A stretch of 64,000 nucleotides of DNA. Origin: Hetaerina americana (lineage: Eukaryota > Arthropoda > Insecta > Odonata > Calopterygidae). Below, in pieces: positions 25,570-38,679 of the stretch; within the stretch, counting starts at the first letter, position 1; the number at the start of each line of letters is the position of its first letter. The notes below the pieces were generated by a model. That model had not been told where the DNA came from, searched no databases, and saw only the letters and a program-made list of their open reading frames with translations. The position numbers and the translations under genes were made by a program. Where the stretch lies: NCBI GenBank assembly GCA_022747635.1, contig JAKTNV010000003.1:32344551-32408550 (forward strand), given 5' to 3'.

Positions 25570-28500
25570 CATCCTTCAGGCAACTAATCACTGCAAAAGG
25601 AATATTTTACGAATATTTTTAGAAATAACAGAGGGAAATGATGGAATACACGAAAAGACTGAATTTTAGAGCAAATATATCGCCCAAGTCACAGTTACAC
25701 AAAATTAATGACATTTTAAACGCTACGTAAATTTGTTTCAGAAAATGCTTAGCAAAGGAGCAATTAGGCTTTCCTGAAAAATATACAAACATCCCGATTT
25801 CCTTCTCTTAGAATAATTTATTTTAAATTAGAAAAATTAAGTAGGCAAGATTGACGACTTCATCATTACGAATTTCTTTCAGTCAGCAGTGCGTGGAAAA
25901 TTATCGGAATCTGAATCCAGGTAAATGCAAAAATAAATGTTTATTAATCTTATGAATGCGTATTTAGTTTTTGGGCAGTTATTAACTTTCTCGACGTCCT
26001 TTATGTCAGTAATTTTCCTTATTCAACATTTCTGTGGAGTAAAAAAAAGTCGAATTACCAATTTGCCATTGCATACGAATATCAACATGTAAAACACAAA
26101 TGTCTGCTTTATGTTACATAATTCCCATTTTTAATATTCTTAAATTATTTACACCAATTAAAACTACTATAGCAAATTTCAAGCTACCTCAAGGAATAAA
26201 TCCACATAACTACCAAATATTTTAATGCTTCATAATCGATAGTCATTTTTAATTGAGCAAATTCTACGAAGTGCGTTCTGAAGTACGTTAACAGTTCACT
26301 CGGTTCACACTCACTTCTGTGACCCACTAAACCTCAGAGTTTTAGGAAATTAGAGCACGCCCTTATAAATTCTTTATTCTAAAAACTTTTAGTACTTAAA
26401 AATTGATTTTATACCTATATTGTATAAGGGTTACATAAAAATAAAATTCAACAAAATTTTTATCGAATAATGACCAAACACATTAACGCTATTTCAGTCC
26501 TTAAAAACACTTATCATGATATTAACACATAACATAATCATTATATTAACCACTCACTTTACTGAAACTAATTAAATTAAGTTCTTAATTCAGCATCGCC
26601 AACTCTCTCACATCAAAAATAAATAAGATAGTGCGGAGGGCAAGTCTAGGGGGAAATAATTAATTTAATCCATACAAAATGAATTTTCAGCCCTAACATA
26701 CCTTGCAAATTTAAGAACTGTATCAGTGCCAACTTACCAATGAGATTCATGGAAAATGTGATGAATCTACTTTTATACACTATCAAAAACAACTAATGTA
26801 AAAAGATTAACTACACATAACTTGGAGGAAGTTTCAGACTGAGGTGACCATTTTTTTAAAGGTAAACCGACTTTCTTCGGGAGTTAAATTGATATGAAAA
26901 TCTTCTTTTTGACTGGATTCAACTCAACCACAAAATAAGAAGAACGGTCCAATTAGAAGAACGTCGTCTCAAAAATCTATTTCAATGGGACTTAGTATAA
27001 TTATAGGAGTAAACTACGTTCACTCGTTCATTATTAACAATTGTACACTGAACACCCGATAAACCTTCGATGAAACTAACAAATGACTCTGAAATTTTCT
27101 TTCCAAGAATTTACTATTCTCTGAAATGGCCCTCTTTCGGAGTGCAAGAAATCGCCGGGGGTTATATTAAACTGTCACGATAAATAACTTGAAACTGCCG
27201 GAGCTATTAGAAAATGCTCAATCGATTCCTTCCGCCAAAATTACGGCGTCATTTTGAAGATCATGAAAACGGAGACGACAAGGAAGACAGTGGCAGAAAA
27301 GGAAGCCCTAGGATCAAAAGGGTCTTTTACAATCGATCGAATCGTGAAAAAATGAATAAATACACGAAATTCAGTCGGAAGGGGAGTACACAAACTTCAT
27401 CCACACGAACTCCCATCCAAGCAACCATTTTCATTTGCCATTTGACTTCACCCTTACACTCAATCCCACAGACGGATGCATACGCACAGACACATTTTCC
27501 AGAGTGAAAAGGACCAATGTTTCATTTCTTTAAACCTTCTTCCACCAGCACCTACACACCGCTGAGTCTCGACTATCATAATACAAGGCGTCTTCATTTG
27601 ATGTCCTTGCGCATTATTTGAGATGATGACAAAACTGAAACATATCTTACGAATCGAACATATGAATGCTGTGGTCTTTTTTTACCTTTCACACAAAATA
27701 CTTACGCAATAATGTATGGATAAATCAATTGCTCCTATTATTTCCTTAATAAGCAATCCGTCTCTGAAAGTAGTAAACCATGCCTACGTAGTACTGAACA
27801 ACTGAAGAATGAAACAATTTAAAATAAATTTTTAGATAAAAAATCGTATCCAAGCAATAATACCAAAAAAAGCTAATTATAATTCCAGAGTTTCAAATTG
27901 GCTATCGTTCCATCACTTAAACGCGAACGTTCATAAATTCGAATTGCCGTTCCTCGAAGTCGCGGAAAGTAATATTTGCAGTCCACAATTTTTGTATATA
28001 ACAGTAAGTTTCGTTTGGCGGGAATATATCATCTTGATCATTAAACTGAAAAACCTGCATGTTTCCAGTTCTCATGATTCTCAAAAATTCCTTGCCCAAC
28101 TGAGTCCACAACCAAATCCTATTTCGGCCAAACTTCTCTATTCCCAAGCAAGGACCGCAGAAAAGGTCTGGTCTTATACTTGGCTATGCTTGATAGCCCG
28201 TGAAAGTTGTTTGCCATTTTCACCGCCCTTCGGCGAGTAGATAACCCTCCAGTTTTGGGAAAGCCACAAAAGAATTACTTCGTAGCAAATGCGGAAGAAA
28301 AGATGGTTTCCACGGTTAGATGAGGTGGATGATTTTGGGACATGCTTGAGCTATAGGGTAAAGCCGTGAATTCACAGCAGCGTCACATTTCGAACGCCCG
28401 TGCTTTTTTCCACGGCTTCTCGCATCCCCGCTCCAGGACCATCCTTCCCCTGTACACTTCCTAGAGTTGATGGGTAACAGGGATGACACAAAAACAAATA

Positions 28501-29685
28501 CAAGCCGAATCCTCACTTTACGTGCGATACACCATGATGACTTAAACTTGTAAGTTCGAATCGATAGCACTTACTTCGCCAACCGAGATTTCTGATTTTC
28601 TACTCGTTAGAGGCATATTTCAAGAATCGAATGCCTCGTCTTCTCATTACAAGCAGTATTTTTAATGAAAATCCTTTCCTATTAATTCTCACAGACGATG
28701 TTTATCGAGGTAGGCTTTAGAAAACGAAAAAAAATAGGCACGCATTATCAATTATTTGGATTTTCATGTCAAGTTATACATAATTACGATGAAACTTCAG
28801 TATTTGCTACCAATTCTCCAAGCAAAAGAACCAAAATACCTATGATCATAAACGTCAATTTTAATTATATTTCCTATATCCTAGTTAATTGTCACTAGTA
28901 TGTCTTTCATATTTTTAATTTTTTATTAAATAGATAACTAGGAATATTTATCACACTATAAAGCGTGTGGCGTAATAAATTGCTGCAACCCTTAGTTTCA
29001 CACTTCAAGAGCTACCAAACGACAGGAACAATTGCATTAGTTAGTCTCGAAGTAGGTTGGGGCTTGGGAGAGTTTCTTGATCCTTATAAATACATCATGC
29101 TTTGGCTTCATATAGGGCACTTTCACTTGGCAAGGAACCAAGCTGAGCCTCAGTCCTCACGGGTGCGATGGAGTAAAATGTTAAAAACTAAAACGAAATG
29201 CCTTGCCTCAAGACGTGAAAAATGGAGCTGAATCCAGAATACTGCAGAACAAGTGATGCAGAACGTAATCTTATTTATAACCCTTTGTATGAAAAACAAC
29301 TCGGGTTGCATTGCAATATAAATGTATTAAGAATGAAAAAAGAGCTACATGTCGAGGGTTTCCACCACAAGCAACGCCATACACGTTTAACTTTTAACCC
29401 TAAGAATATTACCAAGGGGACTTTTGGATTATCTCTTCGTCCAAGAAAATAAAAAAACATTTATTTTTAAAGCTATCCGTAACAAATATACAAGCCGATG
29501 GAAGAAAACCTCGCATAAATAAAACCAGCCCCTTTCGCAAAAAACGTATACAAAGATCTGTGAAAGGTCCGATTTCCTGGAATAGTCCACGGATTAACTG
29601 AAAACACCCCGCGTAACACCCCGGGGCAACATCTAAAGAGGGTAGCTCCAAGAAAGGCGCAGAAAAAACATACTCGTCATTACTA
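25570..29685. other. AT-rich intergenic or intronic DNA, nothing recognised
   Basis: ORFs of 60-98 codons occur (for example minus 27,917-28,147 and plus 28,965-29,231) but none shows a domain or convincing splice sites. Confidence 0.4.
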
Positions 29686-29689
29686 GTAT

Positions 29690-30990
29690 CCCGCTTCCCT
29701 CTCTCTCCATACGTCTCTCTTATTTCTCTTTCGCATAGGGTAATCACGCGTAAACGGGATCAATCGACCGTGAGACACTTGAAAGAGGAGGGAGAAACGA
29801 ACGGGATAACACAAGCGAAGTGGGGGGAGAGAAGGAAGGCAAGATGGGTGGGGGAGCTAGGAGAGGATCGCGGGCGAGTGGAAGAGAGAGAGAGAGGAGG
29901 GCAGCCTCACGTGACCGCGCGGAGGAGAGAAACGAGTGGAATAAAAGAAAATTGCCGGCGGTGCGAGATATGGAGAGCGAGGGTTAAAATGCTGGGCCCA
30001 GAGGGCGAAGAATAAACGGGCGGTGCGGGGGAGGATGGAGGAGGAGAGCACGTGTCTCGGATAAATAAAAAGAATCGAGGGGGAACTCGGAAAAAAATGA
30101 GTCGTTCATTCCTCCCTTCCCTCCCGATCCATCGTTTCGCGAGCTCCAAATCACCACCGTCGCTCCCTTTGGTGTTTTCCTGCAACTCCCTTTCTCGCTC
30201 CACCCAATCCGTACTACTTCCACTCTTTCTCTCTCCCTCTCTGTCTTTCACTCATTCATTCCAATCCCCACACCACTTCTTCCCGGCGATGCAGCAGTCG
30301 ATCGGCGAAAGAGTTGGGAGTGTGAAGGAGGCGGATAGTGCAAACAAGTGCGGCTCCGTCGGGTCGGGCCACTCCCCAAACGGAAGGAGAGGGGTGGGAG
30401 AGAATGAGAGGGGGTGAGGGGGTGCTGGAGACCGATGCGGAGGTACGGAGCGGAGCGGGGGAACGGGACGAGAATGAGATTTGGAGGCGGGAGTGGAATT
30501 GGGAAATGAAGGTACGGCGGGATATGGAACTAACCCCTTTAAAAATGCGCAAACTCCACCCCCACCACGCCCGATCCAGGCAATGCATAGTATTCCCGCG
30601 GAAAACGCAATCCACAATTTCATACCACGTCCCACGCCGACTAGCCATCCAAATCACCGACCGACCTTTCCCTCTAACTTCTATCCCACCCCCTCTCCGG
30701 ATGGGGAGGACTCGTGTCCTTACCCGCTTACCCCCTCCCCCCAATTTCCCTACCACCCTCAGCTCCCTTCGGTCCCCGTTGCATGCCCCCTCATCACCGT
30801 CCCTACCGTCGCCAACTAACCGCTAAGAGCCAACGAATTCGGATGAATGGTAGGGCTCTCCAGTACGCGGAGATCGATACAAGGGTGAAGCGATGGGATG
30901 TGAAGGAATTGAGGCTGAGCTCGCCGCATACGAGTATATGTAAGAATGTACGTACTCCGAGACCACTGGAGGCTACGACAAATCGGTAAT
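29690..30990. other. Large GC-rich island with alternating purine/pyrimidine strands
   Basis: About 1.3 kb in which the plus strand is G/A-rich (29,770-30,090), then C/T-rich (30,100-30,290), then G/A-rich (30,290-30,510), then C-rich (30,540-30,830). ORFs of 100-166 codons overlap in most frames on both strands and encode low-complexity Pro/Ser/Arg/Gly-rich strings. No domain is visible. The alternation suggests purine blocks in opposite orientation next to each other, but I do not see clear base-by-base homology between the blocks. Confidence 0.45.
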
Positions 30991-32199
30991 TTGTCCTCCA
31001 AAGAGAAGACGAAATACGTGACCTGATTGCCAATTCATAAATCAGCCAAGTGGTCGCCCTGATTCATTTATGCTCGAAATGGCGGGCAAAAGAACGGATC
31101 TTGGCGTTATTTCTGAGCCAAAATCGCGTGCAGATAACTGAGGGCCCTGCTCGCTAAATAACACTCCCCGTTATGGTCTTAGTTCTCCAGAGGAAAGTCA
31201 ATAATGAATAATATCACATCCAGAGTCCACTTTAAACACAATAAGCTCTCCACCAAGTATTCTAAAATCTGTCATGAGTAACTTGGTGCTAGAGGAATAC
31301 ATTTAGCTAATTGTAATTTGACATCTAGTTAAAATACATTTTCCCGCCATGAGAAGTTGATGAGATAAATTTACGCTCGTCATTACACATAGCCATTTTA
31401 GATCGGCACTTAAACACTATAAATACTAACATAGGATATCAGATACAGATAATTAGAATAGTGTGCACACGGAATGAGAACTACAAAACTAACATACAAT
31501 GTTCTCTCCACAGGTTTGCTTTAGAGCATTCGCACAGCTTTCTCCAAAAATGAAAAAATCATACATTCATTTCGCTTGCAATAAACCCAAAATGATCGAG
31601 ATCTTGATACACCCCTTTTGCACTAAACTAAGCACAGATGAAATACTTTTCCACCGAGAAAATTATAACGACATATCAAATAAACTATCATTTTGAACCA
31701 GAACATTTGCAAGACTAGTTTTTAAAGCACCATAAACGCAATCAATAATTTTTGTCATCACTTAAAATGCTTATTAATGTTAATGACATTTTCTAATGCA
31801 CGAGGGAATAAATTTATCGGTATATAAACGAGGTCACGCAACAGCGAATGCTTTCCATTTTTCATCAGCATTACGACAGAATATTTTTCATTACGTTCGA
31901 ATAAAATATACGACCCCGACAGGCCTTCTTTCTGTTCGAATCTTTCCCGTAAGGAAGGGTGGCCTCTTCCGCCTGAAAGCAGAGGAAGCAAGCGGACCTT
32001 GAACACTTGGACGAGGCAAGAGGTTAATGAATAATTATTCGACTATTTTATAAACATCTTTACGACGAGCGGCACCAGTCATTAGTATTCGCCGTCACGC
32101 TCGGAAAGCAAAGAATGATGGGGTTTGCGGTTTGCATGAGAAGCATGGAATAGGTGGACGAAAAAGAATGAAGGTACAGAAAGAGAACGAGAAGAAATG

Positions 32200-32790
32200 A
32201 GAGGATCAATGTGCGTTGGCCGAAGAGGAAGAAGCAGAAGACTCCCTCAAGAAAGTCGACTCACCCCCGCATCCGGAACCGCCCGACGAGTCCCGTCCCA
32301 CTGTTCGAATCATCCTTTTTTTTATAACTCAAGCAAAATGAGTCTCATCTACACTCTTATTCGGTGAGAGAAACATATATTATCCACCGCACGCAGGCGC
32401 GCGCCTGCGAGTCGGGTGATGACCGCGCGTCGACGGCGATTGAAAATAATAATATGAAGGAAAGAGGGTCATGGCCCAGGGATAATTCCCCATGAATATT
32501 AAATCCTGCTCCGTCGGCACCAAAGCGGTCCCCCGGCCTCGTATCCCACAATCCCAAAAATGATTGCTATGTCACGTCTCTCGGGCGTCCCCACTTTGAC
32601 CGCCGCTACGCTTCCTCCTCCTGTACACCCAAGTGTTAAAATAATAACGTCCCTTTATGTTCCCTCTCCCCTCATATGCTCCCACCCTCGCTTCATTACC
32701 CAATGACTCAGAGAGAGGGCAAGGGAGCCGCCGATCCTAAAGCGAATGAAAGGGAGACGTAACATCATCCCATGGGGCGGTGGACCGTTT
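32200..32790. other. GC-rich, CpG-containing island
   Basis: Contains GCGCGCGCCTGCGAG (about 32,398-32,412) and CGCGCGTCGACGGCG (about 32,424-32,438) within mixed G/A- and C/T-rich sequence. No ORF with a recognisable domain. The DNA from 31,000 to 32,190 and from 32,790 to 33,440 holds nothing I can identify. Confidence 0.35.
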
Positions 32791-33444
32791 GAGTAAGAAC
32801 CGAGCTCACCCTTGCCGTTCGCTCAACCCGTTTTCCACGCACTGAACCGTGAAGGACTATGTATTAAGACGTGTACACCTTTAGTTGAAGTTCACTCAAA
32901 ACGAGGCCCGAGGATTCCAACCATGATCTGGGATATTTCTCTCGAACGATTCACCGCTTTATGGCATTTGATGAGACGCGTTAACTTCAACATAAGTGCG
33001 AGATTAACTTATTAAGACTACCAAATGCAAGGCAGTCCTAACAGTACGTCTGACGCAATAATTATCGCTAGATATGAAATTCCTATCGGCGACTCGAGGG
33101 AAAACTTAAAGTGAATGCAGAACGCTTGCAACTATAGAAGGAGAAATAATACGAGTCTATATTCACAGAATGACTTTGGATCAATACAAACGTATCTATC
33201 AGTTCATTCCAGCGATAACGATAAGATAAAAATACAAGAACGTCACCGTCACTACTTATTATACTAACACGACTTCGGAAAGAATGACTTTTTATCACTT
33301 AACACTTGAAAACAACTAAAGACTATGAAAAAAGCTATGAAAACAGCTTCCAACACGATGTACGAGTTATAACAATGGGCAGCACACGCAATGTTAAAAA
33401 ATGTTGCGATTTCGAAAACCACTGTGGGCATGAATGAATGCCAT

Positions 33445-33497
33445 CTTTCGCAGTGTCTAGTTTACAACTCGTCAATGTAAACTAGACACTGCGAAAG
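33445..33497. repeat. Perfect 21-bp inverted repeat (hairpin)
   Basis: The left arm, 33,445-33,465 (CTTTCGCAGTGTCTAGTTTA plus C), is an exact reverse complement of 33,477-33,497, separated by an 11-base spacer (AACTCGTCAAT). A transcript of either strand would fold into a 21-bp perfect stem. It could be a foldback or MITE remnant, a small-RNA hairpin, or the product of a local inverted duplication. No flanking target-site duplication is obvious. Confidence 0.9.
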
Positions 33498-33659
33498 GAG
33501 AATTGTCTTGTAGAAGAACTTATGGCTTATCGTTAGCACTCCTACTCTTCAAACTGCCTAAAACCGAAAATAGTCAAATTAGAAAAATGAAAAACTTCTG
33601 GGGCGAGGGACCTACAGCAGTATATTAAGCGATGCCTGGGCAAAAATCAAGAATAAGGG

Positions 33660-34380
33660 ATGAACCGGTCACGATGAGTAGGGAAAGATGGAACTAGGGG
33701 ATAACTGGGGGACTGGAGAAAGACATAAATATATATTTCGAAAAGACGAGAAGAAGAGGAGTGAAATATGGTTTCGGATGGTGGGACTTGGGGAGATGAT
33801 GGAGAGGTTTCGGCGGATGACGCAGTCTCCCTGGTGCAAGAGATTCTCCACTCCGAAGGAGGAAGGGAGGGCTGGCGTTGTACTGTGAACGAGGGTGAGA
33901 GAGGGATGGTGAGAAGGAGGGACCGAAGGCGAAGGAGGTCCGACTGCTCGCCCACTTGGAGTGGAGACGGAGGACCAGCGGTGGTTTGGGAGAGGAGGGG
34001 TGAGAGTTGGGCCAAGAAGACTGCGGGAAGTGGAGGAGTCCTAACGGACGGGGAGACAAAAGAAGAGGCAGAATGCGAGGTAAAGAGGATGAGAAAGGAC
34101 GTTTTGTTCGCAATTCAGAGAGAGAAGAGGGGTGGGAAAGAGGTTGGAGGAGAGAGGATGTGAAATGAGAGAACCTGGGAAAAAAGGTGTTTCTGCCCTG
34201 AATGCTGAAAAAGGGCGGAGTAAAAGTAAGGGCGGGAGGAAGAGATAGCGTGGGTGGGAGAGACCGAGAGATGAGAAAAATGAACGAACGAGGGAGGGGC
34301 AAGACAGTGAAATTGCTCGAAAGGGTTGACGCATGAATGTGCGGATTGGGAGAGAACGAAACGTCGGCAAAAAGAAAATG
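33660..34380. other. GC-rich, purine-skewed island
   Basis: G/A-rich on the plus strand throughout. Antisense frames of up to 202 codons (minus 33,694-34,302) are Pro/Ser/Leu/Phe-rich low complexity; sense frames are Gly/Glu/Arg-rich (plus 33,768-34,163). I read none as a gene. Confidence 0.45.
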
Positions 34381-34389
34381 GAAGTAAGG

Positions 34390-36620
34390 GACAGAGTTAA
34401 TGTAGAATACGACTGCTCAGTCGCGTTTCCAAGGGATTAAAGGATAAGAAAAGTCAAAGAAAGATAATCTTACTGGGAACTCTTCAGGGGTCTCATCAAG
34501 AACACTGCAATCAGGAATATGCGAGAATGCAAAAAATATATTAAAGCATTTAAAAACCATAATTCCAAAAAGATACCACTGTAATGCGAAAAGAGCTAGC
34601 TTGAATCTTTTCTTCAACAAATGTCGTGTAAACCGGACCTATTAATGAACGGAGATAATTAGGTTCTTTCGCAGAATCCGCAAATATCGAAGTTAGGTCA
34701 GCAGTATAATAATTGAAAAATCTTGTGATTCACACTTTATCTATACTTTAAATATCACAATGATAGAATTTATCTCTCTTCATACAATTCCATTGTGCTT
34801 TCAAAAACATTTATCATCTATTACCTTTGAATTAGAGCAACGAACCTGCCACTTTGCTCATTATTCTGCAAATTACTAGCTAGATAAGATGAAAGGTCTG
34901 TAGGATCAAAACGAAATGTATAGCTTTATTTAACATGGGTGGCGTTTCATTTGTCTCAGGTGAGAGTGACTCAGGAATAATAGAGACGTTGGAATTATAC
35001 AAACACTTCCTTGTTTCCATTCCTGGCGACAACGCGACTAGCTTTGGCGCCATTCCGACCGCGCATAAATGTGGTTATTTGCGCGACTACCATAACAGAG
35101 GAGGGAGACGGGGCCTTCGGATTCAATTAAATGCTGCTCTCGAGAGACGGAAGACGCCCTTGGGGAACCAAGAGGACATTAAAACTGCATCTAACCGCTT
35201 AAACAGGAAGGCTCTGGTGACTATTGCTCTATTGTACGTGTATCCGGAATGTGCCATTTTTACTGTTTACATCACTTTAGAGCATTTTTTTGTGACATGA
35301 GAAAAAATGACGATACGGGAGTTGAAGCATTATCATTCCAAAAATAAATATATCTTTACGTGATAACGCAGATGAAAGGCGGAGAAAATATTCAGTTAAG
35401 TCAACAATCAAGAGTGAGTACAAACACACTTCACGTACGTAAGTTCACAGTTGATGGTAATATATTTCAATGCAGAATCATCTACATTACCGGCCGATAA
35501 AGATGGTTTTTGAGTCTGATCGTACAATCCCCATATCGTATCTGAAAAAGAGACATCATAACAGTCATATAACTAAAGTTTACGCGCTGCTCACCATGGG
35601 ACTGGGGGTAATTGCTCAGATGAGCCAAGAGAGCGCAGGAAAAATATTGCATTAAAAAGCACATGCGAAACCAGAACTCGGCCCGAAACTGACTTCAGGA
35701 GTGGCAGGAGACATGTAGAGCATTTTACTTAGCAATTAAGAACGTCGCCCGTTCGAGCCAACGCCTGCCTCACCAATAGTTTCTCTAGGCAATTTTTATC
35801 CTATAGATACTATTTCTAGTTAGATATAAGATCCAACCGCAGTTTATCATAATGCCCAATGAATACGTACCATTTCCATTGGCAGGTAAGTCATAGGTAC
35901 CGTATATCATAACAAGCTTAGAGCCATATGGCCATAGAATATGTATGACTCAAAAATGAGACTTGTCATCATAGATAACATGGAAGGTGTATTATCAGCA
36001 TGCTTATGTATGTGACATCTGTTATACTGATTTATTTGATAACTTCATTGTAATGGTGGGTGACGAGTACGTGTGGCTGTATAAAAGAGAAGAGTAGAGG
36101 CCAACATTACAATAACCATTGTGAAAATCAGACGGTGAACTTTATAATACCAATGACCGTCAGGCCTCGAATCAGTATTAATGCATTCACTCCCATATGC
36201 TTGAATGCTGTAAAAGAGTTTTTCACAACTCAAAAAAATGTATCGCACGTTACTACGGACAAATAACGGTAATCTGCAATCCCTTTAGTTAGATCTACTT
36301 CACCATTACTAAAAGTATAGTCTCCTTCCAAACTATTCTTGAAAAATATTAATTAGATATAAGAACGCTGAATTCTGTAAACCTTAATCCGGAACATTGA
36401 TATCGTTGACACATGTAAGCAAAACAAGGAGGTAAAATTTCCTTTCTCACGCTGTAATACATTTAGGTGACGTAACCTAGTGCTGTAAGAACCTTGTATG
36501 ATAATTATAACAATTTCAACTATCTCCGACAACTAATTGCAATAAAAAGCCAACTTGTAGTCATTACACCAAATTGTTCAGCCAAAGGTTAAAGATAATG
36601 ATGCCATACGTTTATTCAAA
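34390..36620. other. Intergenic DNA, nothing recognised
   Basis: No motif or repeat that I can support. A 121-codon plus-strand ORF at 34,935-35,300 shows no identifiable domain. A tRNA-like stretch near 35,711-35,777 is discussed among the rejected items. Confidence 0.4.
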
Positions 36621-36625
36621 CACTT

Positions 36626-36922
36626 CTAACGTACAGCATACTTTTTACGCAAAGAGCGCATTTGATGCAATGGCGTTAGAAAACGTACTACTACTCCTTG
36701 CGCTACTTCAGGCGCCACAAACTTGAAATTAGCAATATCAAAGCGAAACGCCCCCAAGCTTTTATTCTCATCCCAAGGCCAAAACTGAGAAATCGGCCTG
36801 AAAACCCATTTCAAGCCCAAATAATCGTCCCTGTCTTTTGAGATTCCGGAATGAGCCTTAGTGCGTTTGTCCTTTTCCTTTTTTTCTTCCCTCTGCGGCA
36901 TCGATCCATCCTTCGACTCCAT
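36626..36922 (-). CDS. Unassigned 98-codon ORF
   Basis: Starts at an ATG and ends at TAG. The product has a charged N-terminus (residues 10-25 rich in Lys/Glu/Arg), a central aromatic stretch (WVFRPISQFWPWDE) and a basic C-terminus. Codon use looks less biased toward low complexity than the island ORFs, which is the only reason to list it. I know no family it belongs to, see no signal peptide or membrane segment, and found no splice sites that would join it to another exon. It may be chance. Confidence 0.18.
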   Translation of the reverse strand: MESKDGSMPQREEKKEKDKRTKAHSGISKDRDDYLGLKWVFRPISQFWPWDENKSLGAFRFDIANFKFVAPEVAQGVVVRFLTPLHQMRSLRKKYAVR

Positions 36923-37054
36923 CGATTCTAACGGAAAATCACGTGGAAGGAGCGCATGGAGCTGAATTCACGAGAGACCTCCAGCGGAATTAGATAATAA
37001 ACGTCGTGCGTGGCCAGACAGTGGGAGTGGGGCTAGACACCACAGCAAATCAAG

Positions 37055-37121
37055 ACTCCCAGCGTGTCCGAAAGACTCCTGGGCGTATCCGAAAGACTCC
37101 TGGGCGTATCCGAAAGAATGG
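37055..37121. repeat. Short tandem repeat, 21-bp unit
   Basis: A 21-bp unit (GCGTATCCGAAAGACTCCTG plus G) is present in just under three copies, the first with a variant start (GCGTGTCC) and the last diverging after CCGAAAGA. No associated gene. Confidence 0.85.
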
Positions 37122-37849
37122 TAACCACAACAAATGCCAAAACACAAACATCAACAAAATATTCAACGCACTTTATAAGACTTCACGTTTTCAATATGAA
37201 CTCTTATTAACGGCCCTATTTCTTATCTAGAAGCAGTTAAAAAAGTACCTCAGAAATTCTGCAATTACGAGCGGAATAAGAAGATAGAACGTAAATCAGA
37301 ACAGAAAAAGGAAATCATAACAAACATTTTCATTCGAAAATCAGAGATCAGAGGCATGCAACTAATGGGATGATTGTTTCTCTAGGATGGAAATTTAACA
37401 ACAGAGGGAAACTTCTAAGAGGCAACTAAATTTTAAAATGTACGTTACTTTACACCAAGCAGACTGCACCAGCTATAAATTAGCAGCTTACCAGTAGAAT
37501 TGCAGGTTTCAAGTTAATTTACTACAGAAGATTTAAAACCCTCCATCCTCGTGACGAAGAAGCTCAGATTGTACCCTCCAGGAGACTCCTTTAGTGGTGA
37601 AACAAAAAAAGCCGACTCACGAGACCTCAAGAGTCTCCAGGACTCTCAGACACACCCTTCACTATGCAGTAAGTGCATGCCAGCACCCGCGGCGAAGATG
37701 AGCCAACTCCACGCCCAAACACAGAACTTTTAGAAGGAAATTCCTCCTAGACACCACACCTAGATTTAGAGGAGTGGTTAATGCCTACGCCGCCGATGAG
37801 AAGACCTTGCTTTCTCCCCACGGCCAACTATTACAAATACATCCCTAAT

Positions 37850-38670
37850 CGATCACGGGATTCGCGCCCGAGACCCGGCGCGGGAGAGTTAAATCGCGAG
37901 GTCCCAGCATCGCGAACCACGGCACGCGACTGAGAGGCCGGCGTGTCTCGCGGAGTAAATCCACGGAAGGAGGAGGGGGAAGGAAGTAGAGGGGAGAAGG
38001 GGGCGTGGTGGCGGGGAAGGGGATGGCGGGGCGGGAGACCTCAGAGTGGAGCACTGGAGGAGTAGCGGGGCCGAGGAAACCACGCGGGCCACCCTACACG
38101 CTGCGACTGGCGCGGAGGAGCAGAGAGCGGGGAAGAGGCCCTGAGAGAGGGACTGGCGGTCGGGAGGGAGGGTGGGGGTGAGGGAGGATGGAAGGGAGGA
38201 AGCTGTGGCAGAGGAGGCAGACGTCGGGTAGACGGGGAGGAGGGAAAGAGGAGGGTGCGGTGGGTCGTGTGAGTGAAAGAGAGGGGAGGTGGAAGAGACC
38301 GGGTGGACGTGGGAGGGAGCAATAGAGGAGATGATCGGGAGCTTTTTGAGGGGGCTGGTGGGGTATGCTTCTGGGGCGATTTTAAGGAATGGGTCAACGG
38401 GAAACCCATGGATATCAATGCTGAACCGATGTTGTGATGTCGCAGGAAGAAGGGACGCGGGAGAACAGCAGAGAGACGCAAGCGATATTCCGAGGGGGCG
38501 GAGCCGCGAAACATGCGAGGGAACGGAGCGACGAAATTCTGGCACGCGGAGTGAGTGAGGGTGGTGAGAACGAGGGGAAGTGGGCGATTAAGCCGAGGGC
38601 ACGCACGCCTGCATGGCTATTTTTTGTTAAGCATCGCCACGCATGCATCATGTGGACGCCATAAGAGCCG
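37850..38670. other. GC-rich, purine-skewed island
   Basis: Strongly G/A-rich on the plus strand with many CpGs. The antisense frames at 37,889-38,545 (218 codons) and 38,041-38,514 (157 codons) are Pro/Ser/Leu/His-rich, as expected of a polypyrimidine strand, and carry no domain. Candidate regulatory island or degenerate simple-sequence DNA. Confidence 0.45.
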
Positions 38671-38679
38671 CTAAATGAA

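Noticed and set aside
27917..28147. 76-codon minus-strand ORF
   Set aside because: No recognisable motif; a similar-length ORF overlaps on the other strand.
33694..34302. 202-codon minus-strand ORF, with similar long ORFs at 863-1,504, 3,194-3,697, 13,014-13,661 and 37,889-38,545
   Set aside because: All are antisense to G/A-rich islands, overlap other long frames, and encode Pro/Ser/Leu-rich low-complexity strings without domains.
35711..35777. tRNA-like stretch with GGCAGG...CCTGCC ends and a GTTCGAGCC B-box-like word
   Set aside because: The T-stem does not pair, the D-arm is truncated and no proper cloverleaf forms. At most it is a decayed tRNA-derived fragment.
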